A stretch of 8,368 nucleotides of DNA from Granulicella sp. (GCA_003133205.1 PKWK01000218.1:1-8368); one strand, 5' to 3'; positions 1 through 6,886 are shown, counted from the first letter of the stretch. The notes: generated from the letters alone by a model not told the origin. Numbers and translations: made by a program.

Positions 1-35
1 CCACCAGCCTCAGGATTGTGTTCCTCTCTACTCAT
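1..35 (-). CDS. Possible 5' end of a divergent gene running off the left edge
   Basis: On the minus strand an ATG at 35-33 opens a frame that stays open to the window edge and reads MSREEHNPEAG. Only 11 codons are visible, so no family can be named. The segment lies at the boundary where the AT-rich array begins, as expected for the start of a divergent gene. There is no good Shine-Dalgarno sequence before the ATG (the upstream bases are pyrimidine-rich), so this may simply be non-coding. It is listed only because a reader extending the window leftwards should test this frame. Confidence 0.22.
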   Translation of the reverse strand, partial: MSREEHNPEAG

Positions 36-55
36 CAGGTGGGAAAAGTCTCGAA

Positions 56-232
56 AATAAGTCCAATCATAACAATGGTTTACGGCTAAGTCATTTGTTT
101 CCAATATCTTGCACACCAATTCTCTTGCTTTCAGCATTTTGGTAGTATTAAATCCAATGATAATGATGGTTTACGACTAAGTCCTTTGTTTCCAAGATTA
201 TAGATTCTAAGTAATTTATTTTCAATATTTTG
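56..232. repeat. AT-rich degenerate intergenic repeat array with ~30-bp periodicity
   Basis: Bases 62-106 and 153-197 align without gaps at an offset of 91 bp, with 39 of 45 positions identical. The shared core includes GGTTTACG, then CTAAGTC, TTTGTTTCCAA. A third copy of the second half lies at 207-232 (CTAAGTAATTTATTTTCAA), 30 bp after the matching point at 177. A weaker copy of the tail (CTTTCAGCATTTTG) ends at 141, 30 bp after the one ending at 111. The region is therefore about six units of 29-31 bp with a 91-bp higher-order repeat. It is AT-rich and codes for nothing I can support. It sits between a possible divergent gene and the binding-protein gene. Its role (dispersed element, structured RNA or regulator-binding array) is unknown. 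Confidence 0.72.
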
Positions 233-245
233 AGAAATTCGATAC

Positions 246-262
246 GGGGGGAGGGGGGTGGG
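246..262 (+). promoter_or_regulatory. G-rich Shine-Dalgarno tract deciding the start of the binding-protein gene
   Basis: Six Gs, A, six Gs, T and three Gs lie directly before the ATG at 263. The GGGAGG core at 249-254 is 8 bases from that ATG, a normal ribosome-binding distance. This favours 263 over the in-frame ATG at 230, which would translate the G tract as Arg-Gly-Glu-Gly-Gly-Gly. The tract marks the abrupt change from AT-rich intergenic DNA to GC-rich coding DNA. Confidence 0.65.
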
Positions 263-1189
263 ATGAAGAATCGGATTCAGCTACGGATTGCACAGACCGC
301 AGGCACCCTCATCCTGCTTGCCCTCTGCTCCTGCGCGCCGCCGCGCTCCTCCCGCATCGTCGTCGGCGCGAAGAACTTTACCGAGCAGGTTGTCCTCGGC
401 GAATTGCTGGCGCAGGAGATTGAAGCCGTCTACGCAGCCGAAGGCCAGCCCAACCGGAAAGTAGCCCGCCGCTTTTACCTCGCCGGCAGCTACATCTGCC
501 AGCAGGCGCTCGCAAGCGGACGCATCGACGCCTATGTCGAATACACCGGCACCGCGCTCACGGCGATCCTCAAACAGCCCCTGCCGCCGCCGGGCGAGCG
601 CGACCCCGCGCGCGTGTTCGCAACCGTACGCACCCTCTACGCCTCGCAGTACCACGTACGCGTCGAGCCGCCGCTGGGCTTCGAGGACACCTTCGCCATG
701 GTCGTCCGCGCGGACGACGCCCACCGCCTCAATCTCCATACCATCTCCGACGCCGCGAAGATCGCGCCGCAATGGAGGCTCGGCGTCGGCTACGAGTTCG
801 AGTCGCGACCGGATGGCTTGCCCGGCTTGTCGGCTGCCTACGACCTGCACTTCGCCGGCCCTCCGAGAACCATGGACCTCGGCCTGCTCTATCGCGCGCT
901 CGCGGACAAGCAAGTGGATATGGTCGCCGGAAACTCCACTGACGGCCCGATCCGCGCGCTTGGTTTCACTGTGCTGTCAGACGATCGCCACTACTTCCCG
1001 CCCTACGAAGCCGTGCCGCTGGTCCGCGAAGATTCACTCCAGCACCATCCAGAGATCCAGATCGCAATGGATAAGCTAGCCGGCAAGGTGTCCGCCGAAG
1101 AAGTCCAGGCAATGAATGACGCCGTCGACAGCAAGCACGAAGATGTAACCGAAGTAGTGCGCGAGTTTCGCACCCGGAAAGGATTGTGA
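263..1189 (+). CDS. Osmoprotectant (glycine betaine/quaternary amine) ABC transporter substrate-binding lipoprotein, OpuAC/OsmF type
   Basis: The 308-residue product begins with a basic n-region, a hydrophobic stretch (about residues 12-22) and LCSC, with Cys24 the likely lipidated residue. It is therefore an exported, membrane-anchored binding protein. The mature part opens with IVVGAKNFTEQVVLGELLAQ (33-52), the usual start of the OpuAC-like (PF04069) osmoprotectant-binding fold. The characteristic GSYICQQAL...IDAYVEYTGTAL block (75-99) and AGNSTDGPI (222-230) followed by DDRHYFPPY (240-248) also match. Members bind glycine betaine, choline or related amines for an ABC importer; the OsmF/YehZ branch is the closest by pattern. 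Start 263 is chosen from the G-rich ribosome-binding site and the proper signal peptide. The next gene begins 2 bp after the stop and is not a permease or ATPase, so the rest of the transporter is not downstream. The exact substrate cannot be read from the sequence. Confidence 0.88.
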   Translation: MKNRIQLRIAQTAGTLILLALCSCAPPRSSRIVVGAKNFTEQVVLGELLAQEIEAVYAAEGQPNRKVARRFYLAGSYICQQALASGRIDAYVEYTGTALTAILKQPLPPPGERDPARVFATVRTLYASQYHVRVEPPLGFEDTFAMVVRADDAHRLNLHTISDAAKIAPQWRLGVGYEFESRPDGLPGLSAAYDLHFAGPPRTMDLGLLYRALADKQVDMVAGNSTDGPIRALGFTVLSDDRHYFPPYEAVPLVREDSLQHHPEIQIAMDKLAGKVSAEEVQAMNDAVDSKHEDVTEVVREFRTRKGL

Positions 1190-1191
1190 CG

Positions 1192-1701
1192 ATGAGCAGT
1201 GCAAACGTGGAACCGTGGCTGCGAGGAACGCACACTGAAGTCGATGCGATAGCGCGACAGGTGCTCCACGCGCTGGAACTGGCGGACGAAGATGTTGCCA
1301 AATGGTGCGAGGGAATCACGGACGCCGAGATGAACGCGCGTCCCTTCGGCCTGGCCCCGCTGGCGTTTCATCTGCGCCACATCGCGCGCAGCCTTGACCG
1401 GCTGCTGAGTTACGCAGAGGGCACGCAACTCGATGTGACGCAGAAGGCCGCGCTAGGCACCGAACTCGACGGCGGAGCCACGCGCGAGGGCGTGCTGGCG
1501 GAGTTCGAGGCCGCGTTGCGAACATCGGCGGTTCGCGTACGCGCATTCTCGCCGGAGCACTACAACGCAGCACGCGGCGTGGGCCGGGCCGCTCTGCCGA
1601 CCACGATTGGCGGCCTGCTGGTGCATTGCGCGGATCACACGCAGCGCCACATTGGCCAGGTAGTTACAACGGCGAAGCTAGTCGTGGCAATGCGAGGCTA
1701 G
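1192..1701 (+). CDS. DinB-family putative metal-dependent protein
   Basis: The 169-residue protein has the DinB/YfiT four-helix pattern: an N-terminal helix with conserved spacing to AFHLRHIARSLDRLL (58-72), and a C-terminal helix with HCADHTQRHIGQV (145-157). The metal-binding histidines are probably His63, His149 and His153; the HxxxH-GQ ending is typical of the superfamily. Family members include thiol-dependent transferases (bacillithiol or mycothiol enzymes) and DNA-damage-induced proteins, but many have no known reaction, and none can be assigned here. A GTG at 1186 is also in frame, but AAAGGA at 1178-1183 is 8 bases from ATG 1192 and only 2 from the GTG, so 1192 is preferred. The ribosome-binding site lies inside the preceding gene, whose stop is 2 bp away, so the two are probably co-transcribed and translationally coupled. 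Confidence 0.85.
   Translation: MSSANVEPWLRGTHTEVDAIARQVLHALELADEDVAKWCEGITDAEMNARPFGLAPLAFHLRHIARSLDRLLSYAEGTQLDVTQKAALGTELDGGATREGVLAEFEAALRTSAVRVRAFSPEHYNAARGVGRAALPTTIGGLLVHCADHTQRHIGQVVTTAKLVVAMRG
1698..1701. other. CTAG shared as stop codon by two convergent genes
   Basis: The palindrome CTAG supplies TAG to the DinB gene on the + strand (1699-1701) and TAG to the VWA gene on the minus strand (1700-1698). The coding regions overlap by four bases and leave no intergenic space for a terminator between them. Any transcription stop must lie inside the opposite gene. Confidence 0.95.
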
Positions 1702-2939
1702 TGGACCGTCTTCATCCGCCGTGACATGAAGTCCATCAGCAGGTAGTTGCCCAGCGTCTGCGGCGTGGTGAAGTATGCTTTGCCGCGGCACATCGCGCTG
1801 ACCTTCTGCACAAACTGCACCAGCGAGAAGTCGGACGCTAGCATGAAGGTGTTGATCATGATGTTGGAGCGCTTGCAGCGGCTGACTTCTTCCAGCGTCT
1901 CCGCGATGACCAGCGGATCGAGCCCAAACGCGTTCTTGTAGATCCGCCCGTCGGGCAGCGTAAGCGCCGAGGGCTTGCCGTCCGTAATCATCACAATCTG
2001 CTTCATGTCTTTCGTCTGCCGCGCGAGAATGCGCTGCGCCAGCCGCAATCCCTCGCGAGTATTGGTGTAGTGCGGGCCGACCTTGACGCGCGGGAGTTGA
2101 CTCAGCGGAATCTCCTCGGCGGTGTCGTGGAACAGCACCAGGTTGAGCGTATCGCCGGGAAACTGCGTGCGGATCAGATGGCCGAGCGCCATAGCCACGC
2201 GCTTCGCAGGCGTAAAACGGTCTTCGCCATACAGGATCATCGAGTGCGAGCAGTCAAGCAGCACCACCGTCGCGCAGGACGACTGATAGTCCGACTGATG
2301 GACGTGGACGTCGGAGTATTCGATGTTGAGCGGCGTGTGCTCCTCGCCTTCCACGGCGGTGCGAATGCCCTCACGCGCGAAGACCGAGCTGAGCGTGGCC
2401 GTGATGTCTAGATTGAGCGTGTCGCCAAACTCGTACAGCTTCGAGCTGCCGTTGGTCTCGACGCCAGCGGCCTCGTGGCGCGTATCGTGGCGGCCGATGT
2501 TGGACTTGCCAATCGGACCGAGCAACTCGCGCAGGGCCTTGTAGCCGAGGAAGTCCATGCTCTTGTCGGTGACTTCGAACCGCGCCTCCGCGTTGCCATC
2601 GCCCTGCTGCCCCTGCCCCTCCTGGGGCTGCTCGGCATTGATGAAGTTCTGCTCCTGCATCTTCTGGATGATCTGATCGACGAGTTCGTCCACCTGGTCT
2701 GCGGAAAGCTCGTCAAACTTCTGCTGCGACTCCTCGTCGAAGAGTTCGCCCGATTCGAGCGCCTGCTTAATAGCCTCGCGCAGGTTCTCCATCGTCTGAT
2801 TATTCAGCTCACTGAACTGCGCATAGGGGTCCTGATAGCCGGAGTCCAGCAGAAAATCCGACAGCGCCTGCATAAGGTCCTCAAGCCCGAAGGATGAGGC
2901 CAGGTCGCCGGTGAACTTGGTGTAGCGAATGCGCTTCAT
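1698..2939 (-). CDS. VWA-domain (ChlD/CoxE-like) partner protein of the adjacent AAA+ ATPase
   Basis: The 413-residue protein starts with [20 protein letters not shown] (4-23), an N-terminal signature I associate with COG4867-type VWA proteins. An acidic, helical region (about 45-100) and a Gln/Gly-rich linker (about 104-118) follow. The C-terminal von Willebrand A domain (about 222-405) holds a complete MIDAS metal site: DCSHS at 229-233, a candidate Thr in YTNTREG (291-297), and TDGKPSA at 319-325. No signal peptide or membrane segment is visible, so it should be cytoplasmic. It lies 64 bp downstream of the AAA+ gene on the same strand. By analogy with ChlI/ChlD and MoxR/VWA pairs, the VWA protein probably binds the ATPase ring and presents a substrate; that is inference. 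The Mycobacterium Rv0958/Rv0959 pair appears to be the same arrangement. The ribosome-binding site is weak (GGA 5 bases before the ATG). Confidence 0.87.
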   Translation of the reverse strand: MKRIRYTKFTGDLASSFGLEDLMQALSDFLLDSGYQDPYAQFSELNNQTMENLREAIKQALESGELFDEESQQKFDELSADQVDELVDQIIQKMQEQNFINAEQPQEGQGQQGDGNAEARFEVTDKSMDFLGYKALRELLGPIGKSNIGRHDTRHEAAGVETNGSSKLYEFGDTLNLDITATLSSVFAREGIRTAVEGEEHTPLNIEYSDVHVHQSDYQSSCATVVLLDCSHSMILYGEDRFTPAKRVAMALGHLIRTQFPGDTLNLVLFHDTAEEIPLSQLPRVKVGPHYTNTREGLRLAQRILARQTKDMKQIVMITDGKPSALTLPDGRIYKNAFGLDPLVIAETLEEVSRCKRSNIMINTFMLASDFSLVQFVQKVSAMCRGKAYFTTPQTLGNYLLMDFMSRRMKTVH

Positions 2940-3003
2940 AAGGGTCCAACGAGTAAGCGAGTTAGCAAATCAGTAGGTGATCTTTCACGGGCAGGCTCCA
3001 GAG

Positions 3004-4575
3004 CTAGTTGAAGCCCCTCCGGGTGCGGCTCTTGGCGTAGTCGTCTTTGTCCATCTCGCGTTCCCGAATCTTTTCGGCGTAGCGAGTAGCCTCATCGGTG
3101 CGCGATTTCTTCTCGCCGGCGGAGAAGCTGCGCTCTTCGGTGCGGCTGAGGCGCTTATGGGCGTACATGCCTTCGAGCAGGAACTCCGCCGCGCTGACCG
3201 CGACCTCTGGCCTCGACTTCGAATTGATTTGTAACGGAGAGAGTTTTTCGATCAGCCCCTGAATCTGCTGGAGCTCAGCAAGCGAGCCGGCAGAGGCCTG
3301 CGCATCGTTCAACTGCACGGTGCCACCGAGGTTGAACCACTGTTCGATCTGCTGCGTGTTGGTGTCGGCAAAATAAGTGTCGAACACTTGCGCCACGGCG
3401 GTGCGGATGATCTCGCGCACAACGGTGTCGGCGCCGCGCATCTCGCCCTCGTACTCAAGCTCGATCTTGCCGGTGATGCCGGGCAGGGCGGCGTAGATGT
3501 CGCCGACGCGCGCCACCGCCAGATCCTCGTTGTGGATCAGGGCGCGGCGTTCAGCGTTCGAGACGACCAACTCCATCGTAGTGATGGGCAGCCGCTGCGA
3601 GACGCCGGAACGCTTGTCAACCTTCTTGTCTTCGCGCGCGCTGAAGGCGATCTGCTCGACGATCTGGCGAACATAGTGCGGGATCTCGATGTGACTCTTG
3701 CCGGGCTTGGAATGCCTGTGGACGCGCGTCGTCCAGGCCTCCTGCGTCGTGATGCGGATGCCTTCCTCGACGCTCTCCGGGTAGTGCGTGCGGATCTCCG
3801 AGCCGATGCGGTCCTTCAGCGGCGTCACGATCTTGCCACGCGCGGTGTAGTCCTCGGGGTTGGCGGAAAAGACGATGGCGACATCAAGCGGCAGGCGCAC
3901 GGGATAGCCTTTGATCTGCACGTCGCCCTCCTGCATGATGTTGAAGAGTGCGACCTGAATCTTTCCGGCCAGGTCGGGCAGCTCGTTGATCGCGAAGATG
4001 CCGCGGTTGGCGCGGGGCAGCAGCCCGTAGTGCATGGTCAGCTCGGAGCCGAGGTCCTGATTCGAGCGCGCGGCCTTGATGGGATCGATGTCGCCCACCA
4101 GGTCGGCGACGGTGACGTCAGGCGTGGCGAGCTTCTCCACGTAGCGATCGTCCGGTGTGAGCCACGCGATGGGCGTGTCTTCTCCAAGGCGCGCAATGAG
4201 GTCGCGCGAGAACTTCGAGATCGGGGCGTACGGATTGTCGCGCAACTCGGAGCCGGCCACGTACGGCATCTGCGGATCGAGCAGCGTGGTCAGCGCGCGG
4301 AGGATGCGCGACTTCGCCTGGCCGCGCAGACCGAGCAGGATGAAGTTGTGGCGCGACAGAACGGCGTTGACGAGTTGGGGGACGACCGTGTCCTCATAGC
4401 CGACGATGCCGGGAAACAGCGGCGAGGCATCCTCACCCGAACCCGATGCGGCGTTCGCGCGCAGCCGGGCGACCAGGTTCTCGCGCAGTTCGTCCTTGAC
4501 CGAGCGGCCAACCCGGGCTGGAGTGAATTCGCTGGCGCGGAGAGCGCCGAGGGTAGTGGGGAGAGCGGTTGCCAT
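3004..4575 (-). CDS. AAA+ ATPase, Mg-chelatase ChlI / MoxR-like (COG1239-type), of unknown target
   Basis: The 523-residue protein contains one AAA+ module. Walker A is GLRGQAKS (82-89), Walker B is GIFAINELPDL (192-202), and sensor 1 is FSANPEDYTARGK (236-248). A likely arginine finger lies in LKDRIGSEIRTHYP (253-266), and GVSQRLPITTMEL (324-336) sits in the sensor-2 region. Two positions differ from textbook AAA+: Ala replaces the Gly before the Walker A Lys, and Asn197 replaces the Walker B Asp, while Glu198 is kept. I recall the same changes in relatives often annotated as magnesium chelatase or sigma-54 interacting. The frame extends upstream to 4734, but those 53 extra residues look non-coding and would overlap pgk, so ATG 4575 is chosen. 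The C-terminal 70 residues are charged and helical. There is no chlorophyll or cobalamin gene nearby, so the chelatase label should not be taken literally. Confidence 0.87.
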   Translation of the reverse strand: MATALPTTLGALRASEFTPARVGRSVKDELRENLVARLRANAASGSGEDASPLFPGIVGYEDTVVPQLVNAVLSRHNFILLGLRGQAKSRILRALTTLLDPQMPYVAGSELRDNPYAPISKFSRDLIARLGEDTPIAWLTPDDRYVEKLATPDVTVADLVGDIDPIKAARSNQDLGSELTMHYGLLPRANRGIFAINELPDLAGKIQVALFNIMQEGDVQIKGYPVRLPLDVAIVFSANPEDYTARGKIVTPLKDRIGSEIRTHYPESVEEGIRITTQEAWTTRVHRHSKPGKSHIEIPHYVRQIVEQIAFSAREDKKVDKRSGVSQRLPITTMELVVSNAERRALIHNEDLAVARVGDIYAALPGITGKIELEYEGEMRGADTVVREIIRTAVAQVFDTYFADTNTQQIEQWFNLGGTVQLNDAQASAGSLAELQQIQGLIEKLSPLQINSKSRPEVAVSAAEFLLEGMYAHKRLSRTEERSFSAGEKKSRTDEATRYAEKIREREMDKDDYAKSRTRRGFN

Positions 4576-4755
4576 ACTCAAGTATAGATGTTTGGCGGCC
4601 GCGCGGGATGCAGGCACGGCGTGCGGCGTCCGGAAGCGTGGTCCCGGAAGCGCTGTACGAGCCGAAATGCCTTTTCCGCGCAGTGATCCCGCGCACAGGT
4701 GAAATCTCGTCACAAAGGTTCCCACGGCAGGCAAAACGACTTATCCTTGTTCCAT
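4576..4755. promoter_or_regulatory. Divergent promoter region between the AAA+ gene and pgk
   Basis: These 180 bp must hold the promoters of two divergent genes. On the minus strand TATACT (4586-4581) is a 5/6 match to a -10 box, with only 5 bases between it and the AAA+ ATG; no clear -35 is seen. On the + strand TATCCT (4742-4747) ends 8 bases before the pgk ATG, with TTCCCA (4719-4724) 17 bp upstream as a weak -35. Neither gene has a convincing Shine-Dalgarno sequence, so very short or absent leaders are possible. A 9-bp direct repeat, CCGGAAGCG, occurs at 4630-4638 and 4644-4652, about midway. All promoter boxes here are candidates only. Confidence 0.4.
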
Positions 4756-5964
4756 ATGCCCAAGCTATCGATTCGCGATCTGGAACTGGCTCACAAGCGC
4801 GTGCTCATCCGCGTCGACTTCAACGTCCCCCTGAAAGATGGAGTCATCACGGACGACACCCGCATCCGCGAGACCCTGCCCACCATCGAGTACGCGCTGC
4901 GCCACAAGGCGAAGGTCATTCTCTGCTCGCATCTCGGCCGCCCCAAGGGCAAGCCGGTGGAGTCCATGAGCCTGCGCCCCATCGTCACCCGCCTGCGCAC
5001 CCTGCTTGAACAGGTCCTCACCGTGTCGGAGAACGTCGCGTTCTCTCCGGATTGCGTCGGCGAGATTGCCATGGAGATGTCCAGCCAGCTTGAGTCCGGA
5101 CAGACGCTGCTGCTGGAAAACCTCCGTTTCCACGAGCAGGAAGAAGCCAATGACCCCGCCTTCGCCAAACAGCTCGCCGCGCTCTGCGATCTGTACGTCA
5201 ACGACGCCTTCGGCAGCGCGCACCGTGCCCACGCCTCCACCGAGGGCATCACCCATTTCGTCGCGCAATCCGCCGCCGGCCTGCTGATGGAAAAGGAGCT
5301 CACCTTCCTCGGCAAAGTCCTCACCGAACCTGATCGGCCCTTTGTCGCGATCATCGGCGGCTCCAAGATCTCCGGCAAGATCGACGTCATCGACAATCTG
5401 CTGGACAAGGCCGACACGCTGCTCATCGGAGGCGGCATGGCCTACACATTCCTCAACGCGCTCGGCCAATCCACCGGCAAATCGCTGATTGAGGCGGACA
5501 AGATCGACGTTGCGACAGCCGCGCTGAACAAGGCCAAAGCGAAGGGCGTCAAGCTGCTGCTGCCCGTTGACCATGTGCTCGCCGACAAGTTCGCCGCCGA
5601 AGCCAAGACTCAGATATTCTCCGGCGACGGTCCCTTCCCTGCCGACCTCATGGCGCTCGACATCGGGCCAGCGACCATCAACCTGTTCGCCAAAGAGATC
5701 GCCGACGCCCACACCATCCTCTGGAACGGCCCCATGGGCGTGTTCGAGCTTGCACCGTTCGCCCACGGCACCAACGCCATCGCAGAATTCGTCGCCGCCA
5801 ACGCCGATGCCACCAGCATCGTCGGCGGCGGAGACTCGGTTGCCGCCGTCCGCCAGGCCGGCGTCGCCGACAAGATCACCCACATCTCCACCGGCGGCGG
5901 AGCATCCCTCGAATTCCTCGAAGGCAAGACGTTGCCAGGTGTGGCGGCGCTCACAGACAAGTAG
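4756..5964 (+). CDS. pgk: Phosphoglycerate kinase
   Basis: This cytoplasmic glycolytic enzyme transfers phosphate from 1,3-bisphosphoglycerate to ADP, giving 3-phosphoglycerate and ATP. The 402-residue length is normal. All hallmark blocks are present: VLIRVDFNVPLKDG (16-29, with Asp21 and Asn23), SHLGRPKGK (58-66), LLLENLRF (118-125) with Arg124, and NDAFGSAHRAHAS (149-161) with Arg157. Further on come IIGGSKISGKIDVI (199-212) with Lys204, WNGPMGVFE (323-331), GGGDS (357-361) and the phosphate-loop STGGGASLE (378-386). An in-frame ATG at 4699 would add 19 residues with no family likeness, so MPKLSIRDL at 4756 is taken as the start. No clear ribosome-binding site precedes it. It is followed on the same strand by tpiA. 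The usual gap gene partner is not immediately upstream, where a divergent AAA+ gene lies instead. Confidence 0.98.
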   Translation: MPKLSIRDLELAHKRVLIRVDFNVPLKDGVITDDTRIRETLPTIEYALRHKAKVILCSHLGRPKGKPVESMSLRPIVTRLRTLLEQVLTVSENVAFSPDCVGEIAMEMSSQLESGQTLLLENLRFHEQEEANDPAFAKQLAALCDLYVNDAFGSAHRAHASTEGITHFVAQSAAGLLMEKELTFLGKVLTEPDRPFVAIIGGSKISGKIDVIDNLLDKADTLLIGGGMAYTFLNALGQSTGKSLIEADKIDVATAALNKAKAKGVKLLLPVDHVLADKFAAEAKTQIFSGDGPFPADLMALDIGPATINLFAKEIADAHTILWNGPMGVFELAPFAHGTNAIAEFVAANADATSIVGGGDSVAAVRQAGVADKITHISTGGGASLEFLEGKTLPGVAALTDK

Positions 5965-6016
5965 GCCGGGCAGGCCTCAAACTCAATCGTAGAGATCGCC
6001 CCACTTTGACCTCGAC

Positions 6017-6031
6017 CCTTGCCTGGCAAGG
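6017..6031. promoter_or_regulatory. 15-bp perfect palindrome in the pgk-tpiA gap
   Basis: CCTTGCC-T-GGCAAGG is a perfect 7-bp inverted repeat with a single central base, lying 76 bp before the tpiA ATG. No T-run follows and a 1-base loop cannot form an RNA hairpin without opening pairs, so it is not an intrinsic terminator. It has the form of a dimeric repressor site. The 142-bp gap contains no gene, and AGGAAGG at 6089-6095 is the likely tpiA ribosome-binding site, 11 bases from the ATG. Confidence 0.35.
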
Positions 6032-6106
6032 AGTTTCATACAGAAACTTTCCGCATCCTGGCATTCCGGGAGCGCTAAACAACAAATCAGGAAGGCCTCA
6101 CTCAAC

Positions 6107-6865
6107 ATGCGCAAGACTCTTATCGCCGCCAATTGGAAGATGTACAAGACACCCGACGAAGCCATCGCCTTTACCAAAGCCTTTATCCCTCTCGTCGCAG
6201 GCCACAAGCACGCCGAAATCGTTCTTTGTGCGTCGCCCACGCTGCTCCCAACCGTCGTCGACGCGACCCGCAACAACCCGATCCACGTCGGCGCGCAGAA
6301 CATGCACTGGCTCGATCAGGGCGCCTACACCGGCGAGACCTCGCCGCTGATGCTCAAGGCGATCGGCGTCACCCACGTCCTGATCGGCCACAGTGAGCGC
6401 CGCCAGTACTTCAACGAGACCGACGAGAGCGTCAACCTCAAGCTCAAGACCGCGCTCGCTCACGGCCTCATCCCCATCGTTTGCGTCGGCGAACAGCTCG
6501 CCGAGCGTGAAGCCAACCAGACCACCGAGGTCCTCGAGCGCCAGACCTCCATCGCGCTCAGCGGCATCGACCCCGCAGCAGCGCACTCGCTGGTCATCGC
6601 GTACGAGCCCGTCTGGGCTATCGGCACGGGACGCACCGCGACTCCCGAGATCGCCGACGATGCGCACAAGATCATCCGCGCGCAGATCGCCAAGTCGCTC
6701 TCACCCGCGCTCGCCGCCAGCACCCGCATCCTCTACGGCGGCTCGGTGAAGGCGGACAACACCGCCAGCCTCTGCTGCCTCGAAGACATCGACGGCGCAC
6801 TCGTTGGTGGCGCAAGCCTCGACGCGGCTTCATTTGCCCAGATCGTAATCAACTCCGCCGCCTGA
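6107..6865 (+). CDS. tpiA: Triosephosphate isomerase
   Basis: The enzyme interconverts dihydroxyacetone phosphate and glyceraldehyde 3-phosphate in glycolysis and gluconeogenesis. The 252-residue TIM barrel is full length. Catalytic residues are all present: Asn9 and Lys11 in AANWKM, His95 in IGHSERR (93-99), and Glu167 in AYEPVWAIGTGRTATPE (165-181), where flexible loop 6 lies. Phosphate-binding YGGSVKADN (210-218) and GALVGGASLD (230-239) complete the site. It starts 142 bp after pgk on the same strand and ends 21 bp before a strong terminator, so the pair probably forms one transcription unit, perhaps with an internal regulatory site. No secG follows, although tpiA-secG is a common order in other bacteria. 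Confidence 0.98.
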   Translation: MRKTLIAANWKMYKTPDEAIAFTKAFIPLVAGHKHAEIVLCASPTLLPTVVDATRNNPIHVGAQNMHWLDQGAYTGETSPLMLKAIGVTHVLIGHSERRQYFNETDESVNLKLKTALAHGLIPIVCVGEQLAEREANQTTEVLERQTSIALSGIDPAAAHSLVIAYEPVWAIGTGRTATPEIADDAHKIIRAQIAKSLSPALAASTRILYGGSVKADNTASLCCLEDIDGALVGGASLDAASFAQIVINSAA

Positions 6866-6886
6866 TCGCGCCGCGAACACAATAAG

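Noticed and set aside
56..232. CRISPR array
   Set aside because: The units are degenerate and follow each other directly; there are no unique spacers of even length and no near-identical repeats.
281..913. 210-codon open frame on the minus strand opposite the binding-protein gene
   Set aside because: It is a shadow frame; the + strand product has signal peptide, family motifs and a ribosome-binding site.
3004..4575. True magnesium chelatase subunit for chlorophyll synthesis
   Set aside because: No tetrapyrrole biosynthesis gene is in the window, and the Walker motifs are of the unassigned COG1239-like kind, so only the structural likeness is claimed.
3388..4587. 399-codon open frame on the + strand opposite the AAA+ gene
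   Set aside because: It is antisense to a well-supported AAA+ protein with full motifs. Its translation is Asp/Gly/Val/Arg-rich with no recognisable domain, typical of a GC-rich shadow frame.
4576..4734. N-terminal extension of the AAA+ protein to ATG 4734
   Set aside because: The 53 added residues are Arg/Ala/Pro-rich with no family likeness, and the region would overlap the pgk leader. ATG 4575 gives a natural start.
4765..5883. 372-codon open frame on the minus strand opposite pgk
   Set aside because: It is an antisense shadow of pgk, with low-complexity Gly/Asp/Val translation and no motif.
5963..5977. Terminator after pgk (AGGCC-GGGCA-GGCCT)
   Set aside because: The stem is only 5 bp and is followed by CAAACTC, not a T-run; it is too weak to call.
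6006..6039. Sigma-70 promoter for tpiA (TTGACC with TTTCAT)
   Set aside because: The spacing is 22 bp and the -10 box is poor; no convincing pair of boxes was found.
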